Assembly: GCA_018830745.1 (NCBI GenBank)
Contig: JAHJRU010000172.1
Coordinates: 1 to 5,413 of the forward strand
Source of the DNA: Chloroflexota bacterium
GTDB lineage: Bacteria > Chloroflexota > Dehalococcoidia > Dehalococcoidales > JAHJRU01
Direction of reading: 5' to 3'
DNA: 5,413 nt
Part shown: one piece after another, positions 1 to 5,413 of the stretch
Layout of the letters: each line of letters starts with the position of its first letter
How positions within the stretch are numbered: the stretch's first letter is position 1
Notes under the pieces: model-generated
The model's input: the letters and a program-made list of their open reading frames with translations, nothing else
The model's database searches: none
What the model was told of the DNA's origin: nothing
Made by a program: the position numbers and the translations under genes

Positions 1-1563
1 CAGATACCGACGTTCCTCTTTACCATGATGGAAGACAACTCCGGCTCTTTCCTTGAACTGCTCCACCGTATAATCGGTGGGCGCAAGTAAAGTAGCGTAA
101 AGCTCGTCATCAGTGTCCCACGGAAACTGCTCGGCGTAGCCCATCCGCCGGCCTAGCTCCACCCAGAACTTCCAGTCGGGCCGGGAATTACCCAGCGGCT
201 CAATGCTCTGCTGGGTTAGAACGGCCAGAGCCAAGCTTTGGGGAGCATAGTCCTTGAGCACCGTTGACTCAAGAAAGCTGGAAGCGGGCAGAAAAACATG
301 GGCTAACTCCGCGGTCTCGGTCATAACCATGTCCATGACCACCAGGAGTTCCAGCTGCTCCAGAGCCCGCCTGACTTTGCCTGTCTCCGGCCAGGTCAGC
401 GCAGCATTGCAGCCGTTGATAAACAGGGCTTTTATAGGATAGGGCTGTCCCGTAAGGATAGCATTGGTGATGGGTGCTGATGAAGATTCTCGAAGGAAGC
501 GGGTGAAGATGGGGTAAGCAGCGCCAATCTCCCCGGTGATATCATCTTTCAACCGCAGGTTATCCTGGTTCAGAGCGGTGGTATAGGCATTGCCACCGGG
601 AACATCAAAATTGCCGCATATGGCAATCAAACAACTGATGGCACGGTTGGTCTGGATTCCATTGGTACAGTGGTCCAGGGCCACTCCCTGGGTAATACAG
701 GACGGCTTGTTGGTGGCGTACATACGGGCAATCTCCCGAATAGTGTCAGCCGGTATCCAGGTAATCTCCGCTACCTTTTCCGGTGGGTACTGCTTCACAT
801 GTTCCGCCAGCCGCTCAAAACCGTATGTCCAATTATCCACAAATTCCCTGTCATAAAGCTCTTCGGCTATTATCACATTGAGCAGAGCCAGAGCCAGAGC
901 ACCATCGGTGCCCGGTCTTAACTGGACATGGATATCGGCCTGTCTGGCCAGAGGGGTTACCCTGGGGTCGATGACTACCAGCTTAGCCCCTTGCTTTCGA
1001 CTATGGTTAATACCGACCACCTGCAAATGGGTGGACTCGCTCGGATTATCTCCCCAGAGCAGATTACAGCGAGTGCCGGCGTAGCTGGGTGACAGGGGAG
1101 AGAGATGGTGATTGAAGGTGATGCTCTGAGCCAGCCCCCGCGACCAGTAACAGATGGAACTGCCAGTAGTGAAATTGGGCGACCCATAGACATCGCAAAA
1201 ACGATTCATAACCTTGGACAAAGGAGCGCCAATAAACGGAAAGCCGAGGTGCACCGCCATCGACCTGGCACCATCCCTTTCCTTTATACTCTTCAGCTTG
1301 TCGGCAATGAAATCCAGTGCCTCGTCCCATGAAACCTGCTGCCACTTGCCGTTTATCTTCCTCATCGGTTCGGTGACCCGCTCGGGGCTGTACACCCAGT
1401 CAATTATCGCTTGCGCCTTTACACATGGCTGGCGGAACGGGTGCTCCGGCATACCCTCTACCTTAACAACCTTCCCGTTTTCCACCTGAACGTCTATGCC
1501 ACAGCGAGTGGGGCACAGATTACAGATGGTCTTAGCTAGTCTGGTGGCTACTTCAACTGCCAT
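1..1563 (-). CDS. Molybdopterin (bis-MGD) oxidoreductase, catalytic subunit, 3'-truncated by window edge
   Basis: The frame is open without a stop from the ATG at 1561-1563 to the left edge, giving 521 codons; the C-terminal molydopterin dinucleotide-binding domain lies outside. Seen: an N-terminal [4Fe-4S] motif with Cys14, Cys17, Cys21 and Cys47, followed by Lys49 (CVKA), the lysine that family members use in electron transfer to the pterin. A likely Mo/W-ligating Cys138 lies in SSICYWSRG, near the Sec/Cys140 position of formate dehydrogenases. WGDNPSES (170-177), LVVIDPR (195-201), LRPGTDGAL (215-223), ICGNFDVPGGN (315-325), LFINGCN (380-386) and HVFLPASSFLE (422-432) are typical of the DMSO reductase superfamily. 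There is no twin-arginine signal peptide, so it is probably cytoplasmic. The position of the acetylene hydratase active-site Asp, just after the second cluster cysteine, is Pro18 here, which argues against that enzyme. Formate dehydrogenase, thiosulfate/polysulfide reductase-like or unknown substrates remain possible. The family is certain; the substrate is not. Confidence 0.93.
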   Translation of the reverse strand, partial: MAVEVATRLAKTICNLCPTRCGIDVQVENGKVVKVEGMPEHPFRQPCVKAQAIIDWVYSPERVTEPMRKINGKWQQVSWDEALDFIADKLKSIKERDGARSMAVHLGFPFIGAPLSKVMNRFCDVYGSPNFTTGSSICYWSRGLAQSITFNHHLSPLSPSYAGTRCNLLWGDNPSESTHLQVVGINHSRKQGAKLVVIDPRVTPLARQADIHVQLRPGTDGALALALLNVIIAEELYDREFVDNWTYGFERLAEHVKQYPPEKVAEITWIPADTIREIARMYATNKPSCITQGVALDHCTNGIQTNRAISCLIAICGNFDVPGGNAYTTALNQDNLRLKDDITGEIGAAYPIFTRFLRESSSAPITNAILTGQPYPIKALFINGCNAALTWPETGKVRRALEQLELLVVMDMVMTETAELAHVFLPASSFLESTVLKDYAPQSLALAVLTQQSIEPLGNSRPDWKFWVELGRRMGYAEQFPWDTDDELYATLLAPTDYTVEQFKERAGVVFHHGKEERRYL

Positions 1564-1569
1564 TGTGCG

Positions 1570-1576
1570 CCTCCTT
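1570..1576 (-). promoter_or_regulatory. Shine-Dalgarno sequence of the molybdopterin oxidoreductase
   Basis: The minus strand reads AAGGAGG, six bases before the ATG at 1563. This near-perfect site fixes the start codon and places the first cluster cysteine at residue 14, a normal distance for the family. Confidence 0.85.
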
Positions 1577-1622
1577 TTACCTAAACTGTTGTCAGGTAGG
1601 CTATGTAGAAACCTTTAATAAT

Positions 1623-1651
1623 ATCCTAACGCTTGCGGCGCAACCCGTCAA
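1623..1651 (-). promoter_or_regulatory. Candidate sigma70-type promoter for the molybdopterin oxidoreductase
   Basis: On the minus strand the gap after nadB contains TTGACG (1646-1651, five of six matches to the -35 consensus), a 17-base spacer and TAGGAT (1623-1628, four of six matches to the -10 consensus). Transcription would start near 1616, leaving a leader of about 50 bases with the strong ribosome binding site. This would make the molybdoenzyme a separate unit from the sdh-fum-nadB genes, though read-through from nadB is not excluded because I see no terminator in the gap. Prediction by eye only. Confidence 0.4.
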
Positions 1652-1663
1652 ATATATCTTTTG

Positions 1664-3205
1664 TCATTTCATCAGGGCAACATAGCGCTGCCATTCAGGT
1701 AAGCTGTAAGAGAAATCAAGGCGAAAGTGGGCGCCACGGCTCTCTTCTCTAATCAGGGCAGCCTCGGTTACCAGACGACCGGTCAAAATCAGGTTGCTGA
1801 GCTCATAGGAAGGACGGTCAGCAGGTGGGGGTAGGCACTCCTGCCAGGCAGCCAGCACGTCCGCTGCCTGGGCAAGGTTCTCCCCACTGCGTATGATGCC
1901 TACATTATCCCAGAGCAGGTCTTGGAGAGCAGACAGGCTCGGTGCAGGCAGGTTCTCCGGGGCTTGCCGCGGTTCAGCCAGGTGATGTACATCCACACCC
2001 ATATAGCTGGCGGCTACCTCGTTATCAGCTTCCTGGGTGATTTTCTGCATAATTCTCTTGTTGAACACCAGCACCTCAATCAATGAATTTGATGCCAGAC
2101 GATTAGCCCCGTGGACACCGGTACAGGCGGTCTCACCCACGGCGAACAGGCCAGGAATGTTGGTCTCACCCCAGGTATTGGTCCTGATACCACCCATCAT
2201 GTAGTGAGCTGCCGGGGCTACCGGTATCAATCCCTTGGTGATATTCAGACCGTGGTCCAGACAAAAACGGTAGATATGTGGAAATCTGGTGGTAATAGCT
2301 TTGGATGGCAAATGGGTGGCATCTATGAACACCTGGTCGGAGCCCGTTTTCTTCATTTCGTAGATGATACTGCGGGCGACTATATCTCGTGGCGCCAGGT
2401 CACCGGCTGGGGTGTAGTCCGGCATGAAATGGTGTCCATTCACGTTACGCAGAATCCCACCCTCACCCCTGACTGCCTCCGAGATGAGAAAGGGAGCCAC
2501 ACCGGGCAGACGGAGAGCCGTGGGGTGGAACTGGAAAAACTCCATGTTTACTATCTCAGCCCCGGTGTTATAAGCCAGTGCTACACCGTCACCGGTAGCT
2601 ACGTCCGAGTTGGTTGTATATTTATACAACTGCCCCGCGCCGCCGGTAGCCAGAATCAGGTATTGGCAGCCAATCTCCTCGATAGTGCCGGTACGACAAT
2701 CCAGGGCTTTTATGCCGGCAACCCTGCCGCCATCCAGCAGAACCTCAGTAGCCAGGAAATCTTCCAGTATCTGGATTTTCGCCTGGCGCACTTTACGGCT
2801 CAGGGTGCCTTCAATGTGCTCCCCGGTGGCATCGCCGCCGGCGTGCAGGATACGGGGTACACTGTGAGCGGCTTCCATCGTCAGGGCAATCCCACCGTCA
2901 AGGGTGTCAAAGGGAACACCGATATCAACCAGGTCACTTATGCGGTCGGGGGCTTCGTTAGCCAGGATATGCACCGCCTCCTCATCACACAGGCCATCTC
3001 CGGCGGCTATGGTATCCTGGAAATGAAGCTCGGGGGAGTCCTTTTTGCTTATGGCTGCCGCTATACCGCCCTGGGCATATTTGGTATTACAGTCGTCAAT
3101 GCTCCCCTTGGTTATTATAATGGTTTTTCCGTGTTTGTTGGTCTGCAGGGCAGTGTACAACCCGGCAATGCCAGACCCGACAACTATAAAGTCGTAGTGG
3201 TTCAT
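1664..3205 (-). CDS. nadB: L-aspartate oxidase (quinolinate synthetase B)
   Basis: A 513-residue flavoprotein that oxidises L-aspartate to iminoaspartate, the first step of de novo NAD synthesis; family members pass electrons to O2 or fumarate. The FAD dinucleotide fold GSGIAG is at residues 10-15. NTKYAQGGIAAA (40-51) and the EAAHSVPRILHAGGDATG segment (111-128) distinguish NadB from SdhA. Likely active-site residues by motif are Glu111, His227 (FHPTAL), Arg273 (APRDIVAR), His334 (AAHYMMGGI) and Arg369 (GANRLASNSL); the ESRGAHFRLDF tail (488-498) is also NadB-like. It is slightly shorter than E. coli NadB (540). Only one start is possible: an in-frame stop lies 10-12 bases upstream. No Shine-Dalgarno sequence precedes the ATG; an extended -10-like element lies there instead. 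nadA and nadC, its usual partners, are absent from the window; the upstream neighbours are sdhB and the fumarase beta gene, which fits use of fumarate as acceptor (inference). Confidence 0.95.
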   Translation of the reverse strand: MNHYDFIVVGSGIAGLYTALQTNKHGKTIIITKGSIDDCNTKYAQGGIAAAISKKDSPELHFQDTIAAGDGLCDEEAVHILANEAPDRISDLVDIGVPFDTLDGGIALTMEAAHSVPRILHAGGDATGEHIEGTLSRKVRQAKIQILEDFLATEVLLDGGRVAGIKALDCRTGTIEEIGCQYLILATGGAGQLYKYTTNSDVATGDGVALAYNTGAEIVNMEFFQFHPTALRLPGVAPFLISEAVRGEGGILRNVNGHHFMPDYTPAGDLAPRDIVARSIIYEMKKTGSDQVFIDATHLPSKAITTRFPHIYRFCLDHGLNITKGLIPVAPAAHYMMGGIRTNTWGETNIPGLFAVGETACTGVHGANRLASNSLIEVLVFNKRIMQKITQEADNEVAASYMGVDVHHLAEPRQAPENLPAPSLSALQDLLWDNVGIIRSGENLAQAADVLAAWQECLPPPADRPSYELSNLILTGRLVTEAALIREESRGAHFRLDFSYSLPEWQRYVALMK

Positions 3206-3211
3206 AGGAGC

Positions 3212-3220
3212 ATCTTAGCA
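3212..3220 (-). promoter_or_regulatory. Candidate extended -10 promoter giving a leaderless nadB transcript
   Basis: The minus strand reads TGCTAAGAT, an extended -10 arrangement (TG, one base, TAAGAT; four of six matches to the -10 consensus). Exactly six bases (GCTCCT) separate it from the nadB ATG, so a start at the usual distance would fall on the A of ATG. No Shine-Dalgarno sequence is present between it and the start. The -35 position at 17-base spacing reads CCACAA, which is poor, as is tolerated with an extended -10. Prediction by eye. Confidence 0.35.
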
Positions 3221-3260
3221 CAAACAAGGGAATCTTGTGGGACAAACTAAGGAGTTTGTG
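3219..3260. repeat. Cluster of nested inverted repeats between the fumarase beta gene and nadB
   Basis: Within 42 bases there are three overlapping dyads built from ACAAA/TTTGT half-sites. On the plus strand ACAAACT (3242-3248) and AGTTTGT (3253-3259) flank a four-base loop; ACAAG (3224-3228) and CTTGT (3234-3238) flank a five-base loop; and CACAAAC (3219-3225) pairs with GTTTGTG (3254-3260) across the whole cluster. In nadB-sense RNA these could form alternative hairpins; in DNA they could bind a dimeric regulator beside the proposed nadB promoter. No U-tract follows the main hairpin on the minus strand, so it is not a standard intrinsic terminator for the fumarase gene. Function unknown. 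Confidence 0.55.
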
Positions 3261-3280
3261 GTTTTTGTTCGGGCAGATTA

Positions 3281-3832
3281 TTATTCCCTGCGGTATTTAG
3301 CTTTGCCGTCCTGGTAGAGGTCGCCGCCATACATGTCATTTACCACCGTGACCGGGAAGTCCTCCACCTCTAGGCGGCGCACGGCTTCAGCGCCAAGTTC
3401 TTCGTAGGCAATGACGTCGGATTTCTTGATACTCCTGGAAATGAGCGCCCCGGCACCACCTATAGCGGCGAAATATACCGCCTTCTCCTTCTTGATGGCA
3501 TCTTTCACATCCGGCGAACGCATACCCTTACCAATCATTCCCTTCAATCCCTCAGCCATCAGACGGGGTGAATAGGTGTCCACACGCCCGCTGGTGGTCG
3601 GCCCAGCCGAACCGATAGCTTTACCGGGTTTAGCCGGAGAAGGTCCCATATAGTATATCGTCTGCCCCTTAATATCGAAGGGTAAGGGCTTTCCCTCGTC
3701 CAGGGCGGCCACCATTCTCTTGTGAGCCGCATCCCGTCCCACGTAAATAACTCCGTTAAGCAAGACGTTATCTCCTGCTCTGAGTTCCTTCACAATATCA
3801 TCGGTCAACGGGAGTGTAATCTTCTTAGCCAT
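3281..3832 (-). CDS. Class I fumarase (or L-tartrate dehydratase) beta subunit / C-terminal domain
   Basis: A 183-residue protein of the Fe-S hydro-lyase beta family, full length for the separate beta subunit of two-subunit class I fumarases, which convert fumarate and L-malate. Seen: VGRDAAHKRM (31-40), YYMGP (60-64), AGPTTSGRVD (76-85, the family signature, with Val84 where Met is common), MIGKG (99-103), AAIGGAGAL (122-130), EELGAEAV (144-151) and EDFPVTVVND (157-166). It contains no cysteine; in this family the [4Fe-4S] cluster is held by the alpha subunit, so it cannot work alone. The alpha gene is not adjacent on either side. Two TAA stops stand in tandem. It follows sdhB by 32 bases and is probably in the same operon, which favours fumarase over the related tartrate dehydratase beta subunit. 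Confidence 0.93.
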   Translation of the reverse strand: MAKKITLPLTDDIVKELRAGDNVLLNGVIYVGRDAAHKRMVAALDEGKPLPFDIKGQTIYYMGPSPAKPGKAIGSAGPTTSGRVDTYSPRLMAEGLKGMIGKGMRSPDVKDAIKKEKAVYFAAIGGAGALISRSIKKSDVIAYEELGAEAVRRLEVEDFPVTVVNDMYGGDLYQDGKAKYRRE

Positions 3833-3837
3833 CGCTG

Positions 3838-3843
3838 CCCTCC
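3838..3843 (-). promoter_or_regulatory. Shine-Dalgarno sequence of the fumarase beta gene
   Basis: The minus strand reads GGAGGG, five bases before the ATG at 3832, within the short gap after sdhB. It supports the chosen start and independent translation initiation within the operon. Confidence 0.7.
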
Positions 3844-3864
3844 AGAAGGGAATTAATCGTCTGT

Positions 3865-4692
3865 TCAGTCTTTCTTAACGGTGAAATCGGGGAAAGGAAC
3901 CTTCTCCTTAAACTCGGTTGGCGGCGGGACGGGTTTGGCTGGCTGCTTCTTCCTGGCAGTCCCCAGCGCCTGCGAAACCAGCCGCCGTTTAAGCAATTGA
4001 ATAGCCAGTGCCGGATCAACCCCTTTAGGGCAGGCTTCCGAGCAGGCACCAGCCAGGTGGCAACGCCATATTCCGTGGTCGGAATCAACTACGGGAAACC
4101 TCTCCTGCTGGCCTTCATCCCGGTTATCGGCGCAGTAACGGTAGCACTGCGCCATTGCCTGGGGTCCGAGGAAAACCTTATCACTGGCTGACGTAGGACA
4201 GGCCGAGATACATATACCGCACTTGACACAGTAGGAAAATTGCAGGAAGTCAGCCAGTTCCTGGGGTGTCTCCGCAAATTCAGCCGTCGGGTTCGCCATT
4301 TCCTGCTTATCGCTACGCAGTATATATGGTTTTATAGCCTTATGGTTCTCGAACATAGAGGTCAGGTCGACCACCAGGTCCTTGATAATTGGCAGGTTGG
4401 GTAAAGGCTTGACGGTCAGCTTATTCGAGTTAAATTCTTCTATCTGAGTGTGGCAGACAAGATGGGGATAGTTGTTCACCAGCATACCGCAGGAGCCACA
4501 GATTCCCATGCGGCACGAGGTGCGAAAAGTGAGGGTGCTATCGAGGTGTTCCTTAATATATATCAGGCCATCCAGGACGGTCATACCCCGACTGGCAGGC
4601 ACGGTGAATTCCTGCATACGAAGAATCCTGCCCTTTTCCGGATCATAGCGCTGGATTCTAAAAATAATCTGCTTGACGCTCTCTTCAGCCAT
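3865..4692 (-). CDS. sdhB: Succinate dehydrogenase/fumarate reductase iron-sulfur subunit
   Basis: A 275-residue protein that carries electrons between the flavoprotein SdhA and the quinone/heme anchor of complex II, on the inner face of the membrane. The N-terminal ferredoxin domain holds the [2Fe-2S] ligands Cys60, Cys65, Cys68 and Cys80 (CRMGICGSC...C). The C-terminal domain has CVKCGICISACP (155-166) and CHLAGACSEACPKGVDP (211-227). By the family pattern, Cys155, Cys158, Cys161 and Cys221 bind the [4Fe-4S] cluster and Cys165, Cys211 and Cys217 the [3Fe-4S] cluster. All ligands are present. Two further cysteines, 183 and 187, flank the YRY segment before the ADNRDE motif. The protein is longer than E. 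coli SdhB (238) because of a Lys/Pro-rich tail from about residue 245. It starts 10 bases after the sdhD stop. The physiological direction, succinate oxidation or fumarate reduction, cannot be told from sequence. Confidence 0.96.
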   Translation of the reverse strand: MAEESVKQIIFRIQRYDPEKGRILRMQEFTVPASRGMTVLDGLIYIKEHLDSTLTFRTSCRMGICGSCGMLVNNYPHLVCHTQIEEFNSNKLTVKPLPNLPIIKDLVVDLTSMFENHKAIKPYILRSDKQEMANPTAEFAETPQELADFLQFSYCVKCGICISACPTSASDKVFLGPQAMAQCYRYCADNRDEGQQERFPVVDSDHGIWRCHLAGACSEACPKGVDPALAIQLLKRRLVSQALGTARKKQPAKPVPPPTEFKEKVPFPDFTVKKD

Positions 4693-4698
4693 AATACG

Positions 4699-4704
4699 TC
4701 TCCT
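4699..4704 (-). promoter_or_regulatory. Shine-Dalgarno sequence of sdhB, overlapping the sdhD stop
   Basis: The minus strand reads AGGAGA six bases before the sdhB ATG. It overlaps the sdhD stop codon (TAG at 4703-4705), so ribosomes ending sdhD sit on the sdhB initiation site, a layout that suggests translational coupling. Confidence 0.75.
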
Positions 4705-5065
4705 AGCCGGATAACAAAGCTATAGGCACATAAGTGCCCCAGGCGAAAGCGATAATGCCGATAATCACGAAAACCCGGGTAACAATGCGCCCGGCTTTAG
4801 GCGATGGCGTTAGCTCCAGTATAATGCCGCGTAAGCCATATAGCGCGTGATACAGGACTACCGCCAGCAAAGCTATATATAAAGCCGCCCATATTCCCTG
4901 GCCAGCCCGTTCCATCATCGATTCAAAGGCAACAGCGTCGGTAACATCCATGCCAAAGAAGCCAAGGATAGTATCAAGATGAAGGGAAATAATATGAATA
5001 CCCAGGAATACGGCTACCAGAGCGCCGGTGAGCATATGCAAAATATAGAAACGTGTCGTTCGCAT
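4703..5065 (-). CDS. sdhD: Succinate dehydrogenase membrane anchor subunit D
   Basis: A 120-residue protein with three predicted membrane helices at roughly residues 8-30, 57-80 and 95-117. With SdhC it anchors complex II and forms the heme b and quinone site. His73 in LYHALYGLRGIILE (71-84) matches the HAxxG pattern of the SdhD heme b ligand (E. coli His71). Other histidines at 10, 24 and 29 lie in the first helix. The ATG shares its A with the TAA stop of the upstream sdhC (TAATG), so the start is well supported despite only a weak G-rich sequence as ribosome binding site. Sequence conservation in this family is low, so the assignment rests on size, topology, the histidine motif and position before sdhB. 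It could be named sdhC2 in other schemes. Confidence 0.85.
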   Translation of the reverse strand: MRTTRFYILHMLTGALVAVFLGIHIISLHLDTILGFFGMDVTDAVAFESMMERAGQGIWAALYIALLAVVLYHALYGLRGIILELTPSPKAGRIVTRVFVIIGIIAFAWGTYVPIALLSG

Positions 5066-5413
5066 TACCCACCCCCCACGGTGAAGTCAAAGAGGAACAC
5101 CAGGGCAAGTATGATGATAACGGCTATCATAACCATTGTCAGGGCACGCTTCTTGCGCAGCGCATCCTTGTAAGGATAGATTGGTGGCTTGGGTCGCCCC
5201 AGAGCAAAGCCCACCTCCTGCAATATGAGGCGCAGACCGTTCGAGGCGTGGATGACGAAGGCAAATACCACCAGGTACTCGCCGAATTTGAAGACCGGGT
5301 TGTTTACCACCGACATAGTAGCTTCCCATAAATCCTGGCCCTGGATGCGATAGAAAGTGGTCAAAATCAGATGGATTGCGCCAAAGAGTATCAGCCCCAG
5401 GCCGGTCACGCGA
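5065..5413 (-). CDS. sdhC: Succinate dehydrogenase cytochrome b subunit C, 5'-truncated by window edge
   Basis: The frame runs off the right edge with 115 visible codons. The GTG at 5407-5409 is not a start: the codon before it encodes Arg, and the resulting RVTGLGLILFG matches the conserved SxxHRx(S/T)G segment of SdhC, whose Arg lies at the quinone site in E. coli. About 30 residues are therefore probably missing. Three hydrophobic helices are visible, and FVIHASNGLRLILQE carries the likely heme b ligand His (codon 5248-5250), equivalent to E. coli SdhC His84. The protein ends in Gly-Gly-Gly and its TAA overlaps the sdhD ATG by one base. SdhC and SdhD each contain an HAxxGLRxIxxE motif, giving the two axial ligands expected for a heme held between the two subunits. 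Confidence 0.9.
   Translation of the reverse strand, partial: RVTGLGLILFGAIHLILTTFYRIQGQDLWEATMSVVNNPVFKFGEYLVVFAFVIHASNGLRLILQEVGFALGRPKPPIYPYKDALRKKRALTMVMIAVIIILALVFLFDFTVGGG

Noticed and set aside
254..1489. Several short open frames on both strands across the left part
   Set aside because: They overlap the continuous 521-codon molybdopterin oxidoreductase frame, show no family motifs and have no good ribosome binding sites.
1..1563. Acetylene hydratase identity for the molybdoenzyme
   Set aside because: Spacing of cluster cysteines, Lys49 and Cys138 is similar, but the catalytic Asp after the second cluster cysteine is replaced by Pro18.
1631..1643. Small palindrome TTGCGCCGCAA on the minus strand as a terminator after nadB
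   Set aside because: The stem is only four base pairs with a three-base loop and has no following U-tract; it falls in the spacer of the candidate promoter.
1664..3205. SdhA/FrdA flavoprotein identity for the 513-residue protein
   Set aside because: The YAQGGIAAA and HAGGDATG segments and the ESRGAHFRLDF ending are NadB features; 513 residues is also shorter than typical SdhA.
2111..3250. Long plus-strand open frame of 379 codons opposite nadB
   Set aside because: It lies almost wholly antisense to nadB, whose protein shows all family motifs. The translated plus-strand product has no recognisable domain, and such frames arise when the sense gene rarely uses TTA, CTA and TCA codons in the relevant phase.
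3242..3270. Possible intrinsic terminator on the plus strand (AT-rich 7-bp hairpin followed by GGTTTTTGTT)
   Set aside because: No plus-strand gene precedes it, the stem has only two G-C pairs, and on the minus strand, where the genes lie, no U-tract follows. Kept only as part of the inverted-repeat cluster.
3825..4277. Short minus-strand frames inside sdhB in another phase
   Set aside because: They are Arg/Pro-rich shadow translations overlapping the well-supported sdhB.
5407..5409. GTG as the start codon of sdhC
   Set aside because: The preceding codon encodes Arg and together they form the conserved RVTG segment of SdhC, so this GTG is an internal valine and the gene continues beyond the window.

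Overview
The window is a piece of a bacterial chromosome of roughly balanced base composition. It is densely coded, and every supportable gene lies on the minus strand, so transcription runs from high to low coordinates. In that order the genes are: the 3' part of sdhC (cytochrome b subunit of succinate dehydrogenase/fumarate reductase), sdhD (second membrane anchor), sdhB (iron-sulfur subunit), the beta (C-terminal domain) subunit of a two-subunit class I fumarase or tartrate dehydratase, nadB (L-aspartate oxidase), and the 5' part of a large molybdopterin oxidoreductase that runs off the left edge. I saw no RNA gene, mobile element, CRISPR array, phage gene or selenocysteine site. No gene-free stretch exceeds about 100 bases.

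Organism: the two-subunit fumarase, the respiratory complex II genes and a signal-less cytoplasmic molybdoenzyme suggest an anaerobic or facultative bacterium. A deep-branching lineage such as Chloroflexota (Dehalococcoidia-like) is my guess from the protein flavour. It rests on no diagnostic marker and is low confidence.

Right part (about 3281-5413): sdhC, sdhD, sdhB and the fumarase beta gene are tightly packed and look like one operon. The sdhC stop and sdhD start share a base (TAATG), the sdhB ribosome binding site overlaps the sdhD stop, and only 32 bases separate sdhB from the fumarase gene. The encoded enzymes interconvert succinate, fumarate and malate and connect them to the quinone pool. 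Two expected partners are not at their usual places: the flavoprotein SdhA is not between sdhD and sdhB, and the fumarase alpha subunit, which carries the Fe-S cysteines, is not next to the beta subunit. Both must lie outside the window.

Middle (1664-3280): nadB follows after a 75-base gap holding a cluster of nested inverted repeats. It has no recognisable Shine-Dalgarno sequence. Instead an extended -10-like element sits exactly six bases before its ATG, which suggests a leaderless transcript. NadB can use fumarate as electron acceptor and release succinate, so its place beside Sdh and fumarase makes metabolic sense: aspartate oxidation for NAD synthesis could draw on fumarate and return succinate to complex II.

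Left part (1-1663): a 100-base gap with a plausible sigma70-type promoter precedes the molybdopterin oxidoreductase, which has a strong ribosome binding site. The 521 visible codons carry the N-terminal [4Fe-4S] motif, a likely Mo/W-ligating cysteine and molybdopterin-binding motifs. The substrate cannot be assigned. The overall picture is ordinary central and respiratory metabolism in an unusual arrangement, not a clearly new system.
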